A model generated the notes under the pieces. That model was not told where the DNA came from and searched no databases. It worked only from the letters and a program-made list of their open reading frames with translations. A stretch of 47,092 nucleotides of DNA from an uncultured Clostridium sp. GTDB lineage: Bacteria; Bacillota_I; Bacilli_A; RF39; UBA660. Location: the NCBI GenBank assembly GCA_945788325.1, contig CALZLL010000002.1, positions 1 to 47,092 of the forward strand, read 5' to 3'. Position 1 is the first letter of the stretch. Each line of letters opens with the position of its first letter. Both the position numbers and the translations under genes were made by a program. Shown here in pieces: positions 40,695-47,092 of the stretch.

Positions 40695-42580
40695 TCCTTT
40701 TTATCTTCGTTAAAGAACTTATTTATTAAATGGTTTAATTCTTTATAATTAATTGGTTTTGATAAATAATCACTAAAACCAGCTTCTAGATATTTTTCTT
40801 TTAACCCAGTATATGAATTAGCTGTTAAAGCTATAACTGGTGGAATATTATATCCAGAAGTTTTAAGGACTTTCATGGTTGAAACACCATCCATTTCAGG
40901 CATCATATGATCCAAAAAAATCATATCATATTTATTTTCTTTTACTTTATCTATACATTCACGTCCACTATTTACCGAATCTATTGTAAAATTATATGTT
41001 TCTAATAATCTTTTAGCTAACTTAATATTAATTTTATTATCATCAACAATAAGTACTTTTTTTCCAATACAATCAATTAAATCTGCGCTACTAGTAACAC
41101 CTTTATTTTTTGTTTCAAAAATATTACCAATCATATTTTTATCAACAACGTTTTGTTTTATAGTAATATAATATTTGGTGCCTTTTCCTGGTTCATTTAA
41201 AAACTTTATATCACCACCAAGCATCAATAATAATCTTTTAGCTATTATCAATCCTAAGGTTGTACTGTCAATATTATTTTGAGTACTATTACCCAATTTA
41301 ACAAAGTCATTAAAATCTTTTTCAAAATCTTCGGTCTTCATTGCATGACCAGTATTAGAAATAGTAAATTCTAATAAAAATTTATCTTCTTCCTCTTTTC
41401 CATCCACACTTAATTCTACTTTACCATAATTTGTATACTTAATTGCGTTAACTAAAGTACATACAATTATTTTATATATTTTAGAGTAATCACCATAATA
41501 TTTACTAGGAATATTATTATTTACGTTTATCTTAAACTCTAAAACTTCTTTGTTTATCTTAGAAGATACAACGCTATTAATTTCAAAAATTAAATTTTCT
41601 AATAAATATTCTTTTTCTTCAATTGATTCTTTCCCTGATTCTATTCTTGATATATCAAGTATGTTATTAATTAAATCAAGTAAATTTATACTAGCATCAT
41701 AAATATTTTTAGTATCTTTTTTTACCATTTCTTCGGTTAATTCTTTCTCATTTAAAAGCGATTCACTAAAACCTAAGATGGTATTCATAGGTGTTCTTAT
41801 CTCATGAGACATATTTGATAAAAATTCCGTTTTAGCTCGATCCGCTAACTCTGCTTGTTCCTTTGATTTCTCAAGTTCATTAATCAATTTATTATCTTGG
41901 CTTTCAATAGTAAAATAAAGTGTAATTAAACAAAAAGTAAATATAAAAGTTAAATCATTAAAATCATATCCCAATAAAATTTGACCTGCTGTTATAATAA
42001 CAAAAAACACGGATGCAAAATAAATCGGTGATCGTTGCTCAAGAGGTAATTTCATACTATTTCTTAACAACACAAATAGTAATAAAACAATAAGTATGAA
42101 TCCTACAAAATATATAACATTTACAGCATCACCACCAATTACGTATAATACACCATTACCTCCGGTATAAGTAATAGGTGCACAACATGATATTATAAAT
42201 AATATAGGAATTATAAACATAGCTATAATTGTAATTATAATAATAGTTTTCTTTTTATTTTTTTTAACTTTATTTTTATTTCCAAGTGACCAAATATAAA
42301 TCATTAGGCAGGTAACCCAAATAATCGCACCAAGAATGTAGCCTCTACATAATATTTCATTAACTAAAGGTATTATATCTCTAATACTCATCGTATATAC
42401 ACATACTATTTCTAAAACAAGTAAAATAATCGTTAAAACAAGTAAAAAAGCATATATATTATTTTCTAGGTTCTTAAACTTCTTTTTACTAAGATACATA
42501 AATGAAACAAGTAATAAAAATACAAGCGCACATATTGTAAATCCCATACTAGGAAACAAATTATATTTCACTTTAAACAC
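40691..42580 (-). CDS. Hybrid histidine kinase with degenerate ATP-binding domain
   Basis: This 629-residue paralog of the next gene has the same layout: about seven membrane segments (1-225), HisKA with His 259 (NMSHEIRTPMNTILG), an ATPase-like domain and a receiver with Asp 557 (FLDHMMPEMDG). The ATP lid motifs are eroded: NTGHAM (409-414) where DTGxGI is expected, and STTLGL (439-444) in place of GTGLGL. Loss of the motif Asp and glycines predicts weak or no autokinase activity, so it may need its partner to be phosphorylated. The receiver looks functional. AGTGTTTAAAGT precedes the ATG. Confidence 0.87.
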   Translation of the reverse strand: MFKVKYNLFPSMGFTICALVFLLLVSFMYLSKKKFKNLENNIYAFLLVLTIILLVLEIVCVYTMSIRDIIPLVNEILCRGYILGAIIWVTCLMIYIWSLGNKNKVKKNKKKTIIIITIIAMFIIPILFIISCCAPITYTGGNGVLYVIGGDAVNVIYFVGFILIVLLLFVLLRNSMKLPLEQRSPIYFASVFFVIITAGQILLGYDFNDLTFIFTFCLITLYFTIESQDNKLINELEKSKEQAELADRAKTEFLSNMSHEIRTPMNTILGFSESLLNEKELTEEMVKKDTKNIYDASINLLDLINNILDISRIESGKESIEEKEYLLENLIFEINSVVSSKINKEVLEFKINVNNNIPSKYYGDYSKIYKIIVCTLVNAIKYTNYGKVELSVDGKEEEDKFLLEFTISNTGHAMKTEDFEKDFNDFVKLGNSTQNNIDSTTLGLIIAKRLLLMLGGDIKFLNEPGKGTKYYITIKQNVVDKNMIGNIFETKNKGVTSSADLIDCIGKKVLIVDDNKINIKLAKRLLETYNFTIDSVNSGRECIDKVKENKYDMIFLDHMMPEMDGVSTMKVLKTSGYNIPPVIALTANSYTGLKEKYLEAGFSDYLSKPINYKELNHLINKFFNEDKKE

Positions 42581-42597
42581 TCCCTTGATATTTTTTA

Positions 42598-44196
42598 TTA
42601 ATCAATAATCTTAGAAAAACTATCTATTAATTTAGGATTAAACATAACATCTTTTCTTTTAATTATCATTTCTTTAGCTACTTTACCATGCTTTCTTTCT
42701 AAATTATTATAATTTATACAAATAGCTGCTAATTGAGCTTCTAATGGTATTTCATCTTCTTTTAATCCATTTGGATATCCTGTTCCATTATAATTTTCAT
42801 GATAAAACTTAGTTATGTTATCAGCGTACTTTTTATACATGGCATCAGACTTTAAAGACAATACATAATCAAGCATCTTAGAACCAAATAAAGGATATTT
42901 CTTTATCTTTTCTAATTCTTTTTCATTAAAACCATCTTTTTTACTTAAAATTGACCTAGGAATAGAATAAAATCCTATATCATAATACATCGATGCATCA
43001 GCCATCTTTTCTATTTTTTCATCAGTTAAATCATATTCAGGATAATCTATCATTACTTGTTTTGAAAGTTTTCTAATAAGTTCATTTACATTTTTTATGT
43101 TAGCTTCATAATCATACTGATAACTTTCTACAAAAGGATTTATTAAATCTTTTAAATTTCTTGATTGATCACTAATTAAATTATTTAATGAATTACTAGA
43201 TTTATAAAGATTTATAAAATTACCAATTCTATGTTTTACAACTTGAAAATCAAAAGGTTTTTCAAGCATGTCAGCAACTCCATAGTTATAAACTCTTGCT
43301 TTAGTTTCCTTTTCATAATCACCACTTATAATAATAACTGGTATTCTATATAGATAATTATTTTTACTTAAATATTCTAAAACCGCAAATCCATCTAAAA
43401 CAGGCATTGTTAAATCTAGAAAAATACCAAGAATATTATCAGATGATTCAGTTATTCCCTTTTTAGAATTTTCTTCTAAATAATCAATAGCTTCTTTACC
43501 ATTAGTTGCCATAACTATTTTATATTCATCATCAAATACTTTCTTAATCATTTTTCTAGTAAGCATATCATCATCAACGATTAATATAACATCATCTACC
43601 CTACCACTTACGTTAGCTTGGGTTTTGTTTAAACTTACCCTTAAATCAGGATATGAAGTCGTAAGGCCATTAATTATTGACCCAACGTAATCTTCAACGT
43701 TTTTAATATTAGTTTTTTTCTCATCTAAATTAAAAACGTTTTCTATTTTAATAATTGAATCAGCCAATCTTCTAATTAAAGTATCATATTTAGAATCATT
43801 GGCTTCTTTAGAGGTAGTTACGTCTTCTTTTATTTGTTTATTGATTAATAATATTAATTCCTTATCTTGAACGTTTATTATCGTTGCTTCGGCTTCGTAC
43901 CATTTACCACTTAAAGCTAGGTATTTAAAATTTACTTTTTCTTTTCCTTCGTTTAGTTCCTCTTTTAATTTAGGTATGGAAACAACGTTCATATAACCTT
44001 TTAAATAAGGTGATTGAACCTTTGTTTTAATTTCTTCTAAGTAATTAGTCATGGTATCTTTTTTATCAATGCTTAAAGCACCACTAGTAATCGTATACTT
44101 AGTAACCAAATCATTAAATACATCAAATAAATAAATACTTAAATCATCAGTTAGAATCATCTTTTTTAATGTTTTTTCTAGCAATTCATCACTCAT
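42598..44196 (-). CDS. Response regulator: PAS-like, receiver, degenerate HD-GYP
   Basis: Of 532 residues, the first about 125 look PAS-like (with KYLALSGKWYEAEA), then comes a receiver (200-330) with ILIVDDD and phospho-Asp 261 in IFLDLTMPVLDG, and a C-terminal HD-GYP-like domain (about 365-530). The metal-binding HD is lost: YYDIGFYSIP (404-413) where LHDIGKIGIP is usual, and YHENYNGTGYP (465-475) where HHExxDGxGYP is expected. The GYP itself is kept. A cyclic-di-GMP phosphodiesterase is therefore unlikely to be active; a regulatory or binding role is more plausible. It begins 20 bases after the Hpt gene. Confidence 0.84.
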   Translation of the reverse strand: MSDELLEKTLKKMILTDDLSIYLFDVFNDLVTKYTITSGALSIDKKDTMTNYLEEIKTKVQSPYLKGYMNVVSIPKLKEELNEGKEKVNFKYLALSGKWYEAEATIINVQDKELILLINKQIKEDVTTSKEANDSKYDTLIRRLADSIIKIENVFNLDEKKTNIKNVEDYVGSIINGLTTSYPDLRVSLNKTQANVSGRVDDVILIVDDDMLTRKMIKKVFDDEYKIVMATNGKEAIDYLEENSKKGITESSDNILGIFLDLTMPVLDGFAVLEYLSKNNYLYRIPVIIISGDYEKETKARVYNYGVADMLEKPFDFQVVKHRIGNFINLYKSSNSLNNLISDQSRNLKDLINPFVESYQYDYEANIKNVNELIRKLSKQVMIDYPEYDLTDEKIEKMADASMYYDIGFYSIPRSILSKKDGFNEKELEKIKKYPLFGSKMLDYVLSLKSDAMYKKYADNITKFYHENYNGTGYPNGLKEDEIPLEAQLAAICINYNNLERKHGKVAKEMIIKRKDVMFNPKLIDSFSKIID

Positions 44197-44216
44197 GCCA
44201 ATTCCTCCTTATCCCT

Positions 44217-44579
44217 TTATAAATTCTTATAATTTGATATTATTTGTTTTGTTTCTTCGATATTTTTCAATAATTCATCATAATGTTCATTAACGTAGTT
44301 TATATCATTAGCTTTACTAGCCATTTCATGAGCATAACATATATCTCCTAATTTCATAAACCCAAAACTTCTTGCATTACTTTTCATAGCATGCACTTTT
44401 ATTGCATAATTAGGCATATCTCCTTGATTTTTAAAACTATCTATTGCGGATGTTTCCTCATCAAAACTATCATAAAAATCATCTAACATTTCATTATAAG
44501 TTTCTAAATCCATCATGTTAGCTATTCCAGCTACCACATCTACTCCCATACTTTTTAAGTAATCTTCTTTTTGATTCAT
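44217..44579 (-). CDS. Histidine phosphotransfer (Hpt) protein
   Basis: This 120-residue, all-helical protein has the Hpt motif KVHAMKSNARSFG, with phospho-His 63 in a helix, matching the HxxKG/S pattern. It carries phosphoryl groups between receivers of the hybrid kinases and the final receiver. AGGGAT lies about six bases before the ATG. It is the first gene of the Hpt, regulator, hybrid kinase, hybrid kinase unit. Confidence 0.87.
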   Translation of the reverse strand: MNQKEDYLKSMGVDVVAGIANMMDLETYNEMLDDFYDSFDEETSAIDSFKNQGDMPNYAIKVHAMKSNARSFGFMKLGDICYAHEMASKANDINYVNEHYDELLKNIEETKQIISNYKNL

Positions 44580-44607
44580 GTTTATCCCTACTTTCCTATC
44601 ATTTATA

Positions 44608-44636
44608 ATTGTACTATAAATATAATAAAATTACAA
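44608..44636 (-). promoter_or_regulatory. Candidate promoter of the phosphorelay operon
   Basis: TTGTAA (44636-44631), 17 bases, TACAAT (44613-44608), about 29 bases before the Hpt ATG. Confidence 0.55.
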
Positions 44637-44669
44637 TTAATCAATTGATTTTTTATAATAAAAATTAAC

Positions 44670-44696
44670 AAAAAAAGATAGAAAAACCTATCCTTT
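44670..44696 (-). terminator. Terminator of the U32 peptidase gene
   Basis: AAAGGATAG/CTATCTTTT (one G-U) with a 6-base loop followed by a T run on the minus strand, right after the stop at 44703. Confidence 0.72.
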
Positions 44697-44702
44697 AAAA
44701 AA

Positions 44703-46856
44703 TTACAAATCATTTTTTCTTACCAAGTTTATTCCAAGATCATATAATTTTTTTTTGTCATATGTATTTACCTTATCATAATGATATATTATCATGTTAT
44801 TATTTTCTGTTCTTACCAAAAACTTGTTACCAAACTGATCTTTTAAGTAGCTACTTTTTACTTTATATTTTTTATTTAAATTAAACTTACTTATCATGGA
44901 TTCTGGATAACTATTTATTATAACCGAAAGATTAGGATGTTTTTTATACCTAGATTTATATGTTTCAACCAATTTTTCAATTTGTTTTAAAGAAAGTTCA
45001 TAAGAAAGTGTTACTCGGTATGCCCCTATACTATGTAAAAAGGCAACAGTGTATGAATTAACCACGTTAAAAGAAAAATCTGTTTCAAACTTTTCATATT
45101 TTAACATGCTTCCAAAATCACCAATTAAAACTGGATTTTTAACGTTTATATCAGTATTAATAACCCTTGGTAATTTTATTATTACATCATCATTTAATTC
45201 TTTTAAATTACTGGTATAAATAACATCATATTTTTCTTTCAAATTTTCATAATTATTTAAATTAGGGACTAATATACCGTCCTTTTTCTCCTCAACGAAA
45301 TTAGGAACATCTAAATTATATTCTTTTTCTTCATACTCTAAATCATATAATCTTTTATTATTTAATTCATCTATTGCCTTTCTTCTTATGTTATTAATAT
45401 CTTTTATATTTATAAAAATATCATCATCTACTAAAACACTTATATTACTAAATTTATATATAGTATCACCAGTTTTATTAATCTGTTTTTTTATTATTTC
45501 TTCAGTTATTGGGTTGTTTTTTGAAGGTTCAATCTTTTTATCTGAGATTACTTTTATAGTATTTATTCCATCAGTTATCTTTAATTTTAAAAAATCATTT
45601 TTTCTAGCTATTACGTTTGCCCAAATTAAAACTTTTCTTTGTTTATGTTTTAATATATCATCTATTTCATTTAATTGGTTATAATCAGTAGTTAAAACAA
45701 TTTTTGATCCTGGTTTAACATATTTATCATATTTAATTTTTACAACACTACCTTTAAAAGCTTTAATAACTGATTTATTGTTAACGTACATTTTATTAAC
45801 TACAAGTCCTTTATCTTCTTTATCATCAATAATTCTAAGTCCATCATGAACATTTAAATCATTAATTAGTTTGATTTCTAATTCATTATTATTATTTTTT
45901 AGTACTCTACCAAGCTCTATTCCTTTATGATTAGGCCTTAATTCATAAGTAAAATTATCATTATGACATCCTAACATAAAACCTTTGGTAAATTCTCTGT
46001 TAAAAAGCTTTTTTAAATTAATTAAATCATCTTGTTTTAAGTTTAAATTACCAGTTTTATAATAATTATCAATTGCCTTTCTATATATTTTAGTAACTAA
46101 ATAAACATATTCAGACCTTTTCATTCTTCCTTCTATTTTAAAACTATCAATACCTATTTCTATTAATTCATCCAAATGTTCTAAAGTACATAAATCTTTC
46201 GTACTTAAAAGATAATTATTATCATTTAGTTTATTATTATTCTCATCATATAAGTCATATTTTTTTCTACATACTTGAGCACAAGTTCCACGATTACCAC
46301 TTCTTTTACCAATTAACGCACTTGCTAAACACTGACCAGAATAACTAATACATAATGCCCCATGAATAAATACTTCAACTTCTATATCTATTTCTTCTTT
46401 TATTTTTTTTATTATGTCTATTGGTGTTTCCCTTGCCATGACGATTCTTTTAATACCTAATTGTTTTGCTAATAAAGCTCCATCATAAGTATGAATATTC
46501 ATTTGTGTAGATGCATGAATTTCAAGTTTCGGAAATTTTCTTCTTAATAAATCAAACATTCCCAAGTCTTGAACAATTACCGCATCAATGTTATTTTCAT
46601 GAGCAAATCTAACATATTCTAAAAATTTATCAACCTCTTTATCATAAACAAGCGTGTTAATTGTTAGATAAACTTTAACACCATATAAATGAGCATACTT
46701 TATAGCTTCTAATAATTCATCATTTGAAAAATTACCAGCAAAAGCCCTTGCACCAAACATAATACCACCTACGTAAACAGCATCACATCCGGCTTCTATC
46801 GCTGCCTTTAAAGAATCCATGTTTCCAGCAGGTGATAATAACTCAACTTTCTTCAT
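44703..46856 (-). CDS. U32 family peptidase
   Basis: The 717 residues begin KKVELLSPAGNMDSLKAAIE with the TIM-barrel U32 core. Conserved HASTQMNIHT, VFIHGALCISYSGQCL and RSGNRGTCAQVCRK carry the family cysteines, which in related enzymes support an iron-sulfur cluster. The C-terminal half (about 380-700) resembles the DUF3656 extension. Such proteins are often called peptidases or collagenases, though several relatives (TrhP, RlhA) take part in tRNA or rRNA hydroxylation. I cannot choose among these roles. It forms its own transcription unit. Confidence 0.88.
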   Translation of the reverse strand: MKKVELLSPAGNMDSLKAAIEAGCDAVYVGGIMFGARAFAGNFSNDELLEAIKYAHLYGVKVYLTINTLVYDKEVDKFLEYVRFAHENNIDAVIVQDLGMFDLLRRKFPKLEIHASTQMNIHTYDGALLAKQLGIKRIVMARETPIDIIKKIKEEIDIEVEVFIHGALCISYSGQCLASALIGKRSGNRGTCAQVCRKKYDLYDENNNKLNDNNYLLSTKDLCTLEHLDELIEIGIDSFKIEGRMKRSEYVYLVTKIYRKAIDNYYKTGNLNLKQDDLINLKKLFNREFTKGFMLGCHNDNFTYELRPNHKGIELGRVLKNNNNELEIKLINDLNVHDGLRIIDDKEDKGLVVNKMYVNNKSVIKAFKGSVVKIKYDKYVKPGSKIVLTTDYNQLNEIDDILKHKQRKVLIWANVIARKNDFLKLKITDGINTIKVISDKKIEPSKNNPITEEIIKKQINKTGDTIYKFSNISVLVDDDIFINIKDINNIRRKAIDELNNKRLYDLEYEEKEYNLDVPNFVEEKKDGILVPNLNNYENLKEKYDVIYTSNLKELNDDVIIKLPRVINTDINVKNPVLIGDFGSMLKYEKFETDFSFNVVNSYTVAFLHSIGAYRVTLSYELSLKQIEKLVETYKSRYKKHPNLSVIINSYPESMISKFNLNKKYKVKSSYLKDQFGNKFLVRTENNNMIIYHYDKVNTYDKKKLYDLGINLVRKNDL

Positions 46857-46896
46857 TTAAACACCATCACTTTTCTTTAAATAGTATATCATATTT

Positions 46897-46930
46897 AAAA
46901 AGTAAAACTAATTATTAAGTTTTACTTTTT
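46897..46930 (-). terminator. Terminator of the Rpn-like gene
   Basis: AAAAAGTAAAACT pairs with AGTTTTACTTTTT across an 8-base loop. The stem carries A and T runs on both sides and overlaps the stop codon. Confidence 0.75.
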
Positions 46931-47092
46931 TAACATTTCTATTTCTTTAATAGTTAATCCAGTACTTTCAGATATAATTGCTTCATCTATTCCTTGTTTT
47001 ATAAGATTTTTAGCAACTTCCATTTTAACTTTAGCGCTTCCTTCTTTTTTACCTCTGTTCCATCCATCTTCTAAAGCATCTTCTATTAATGA
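46922..47092 (-). CDS. Rpn-type PD-(D/E)XK nuclease/transposase-like protein, C-terminal end
   Basis: Only the last 56 residues are inside the window. The segment GWNRGKKEGSAKVKMEVAKN, IKQGIDEAIISESTGLTIKE, ending EMLKK, matches the C-terminal helical tail common in Rpn-family recombination-promoting nucleases, whose catalytic part would be off the right edge. The identity rests on the tail only. Confidence 0.62.
   Translation of the reverse strand, partial: SLIEDALEDGWNRGKKEGSAKVKMEVAKNLIKQGIDEAIISESTGLTIKEIEMLKK

Noticed and set aside
1..47092. Mycoplasma-type genetic code suggested by low GC
   Set aside because: TGA serves as the natural stop of lepA, spoIIP and the gene at 23313, and no conserved protein contains an in-frame TGA.
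46922..47092. Insertion sequence at the right edge
   Set aside because: Only the C-terminal tail of an Rpn-like protein is visible and no terminal inverted repeat or target duplication is in the window; called a partial CDS only.
573..47092. tRNA or rRNA genes
   Set aside because: No intergenic gap shows a cloverleaf with the conserved GTTCGA-type arm or any rRNA-like sequence; structured gaps are explained by T-boxes, the retron RNA and toxI.

Overview
The window is AT-rich chromosomal DNA from a Gram-positive (Bacillota) bacterium. Strong GGAGG-type ribosome binding sites, T-box riboswitches, an HrcA/CIRCE heat-shock operon, spore genes (gpr, spoIIP) and a MurE with the DNPR signature of meso-diaminopimelate-adding enzymes all point there. 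UGA is used as a stop (lepA, spoIIP and the gene at 23313), so the standard bacterial code applies, not the Mycoplasma code. The order rpsT, gpr, spoIIP, yqxA-like, lepA, hemW, hrcA, grpE, dnaK, dnaJ matches a Bacillus-type chromosomal backbone, interrupted here by trpS, pepF and several lineage genes. I cannot name the species; a reduced-genome gut Bacilli or Clostridia lineage is a reasonable guess. Almost everything is on the minus strand.

Left part (1-6.5 kb): truncated rsmE, a single-domain Clp/AAA ATPase, murE, then a small defence-type cluster. This cluster holds a retron (promoter, msr-msd RNA with 8-bp a1/a2 repeats, reverse transcriptase, terminator), a membrane-anchored lytic transglycosylase, and a type III toxin-antitoxin locus. 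In that locus three tandem toxI RNA repeats and a terminator precede a toxN gene interrupted by one in-frame stop codon.

Middle part (6.6-36 kb): metG under a Met T-box with an extra small ORF between leader and metG; an array of helicase-associated (HA) repeats; a HAD phosphatase and a P-type ATPase; the hrcA-grpE-dnaK-pepF-dnaJ operon; a decayed gene; surface and membrane proteins; hemW and lepA; trpS under a Trp T-box; a nucleoside deoxyribosyltransferase; the yqxA-like/spoIIP/gpr sporulation cluster; rpsT; a transglutaminase-like protein; and a mutL, kinase-like, miaA operon.

Right part (36-47 kb): small uncharacterised proteins, a secreted GH25 lysozyme, a lipoprotein, and a four-gene phosphorelay operon. 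The relay has an Hpt protein, a REC protein with a degenerate HD-GYP domain, and two paralogous hybrid histidine kinases, one with an eroded ATP-binding domain. A U32 peptidase and the 3' end of an Rpn-type nuclease gene close the window.

The most notable items are the retron without a recognisable effector gene, the type III toxin-antitoxin locus with a nonsense-interrupted toxin, and the phosphorelay built partly from catalytically degenerate modules.
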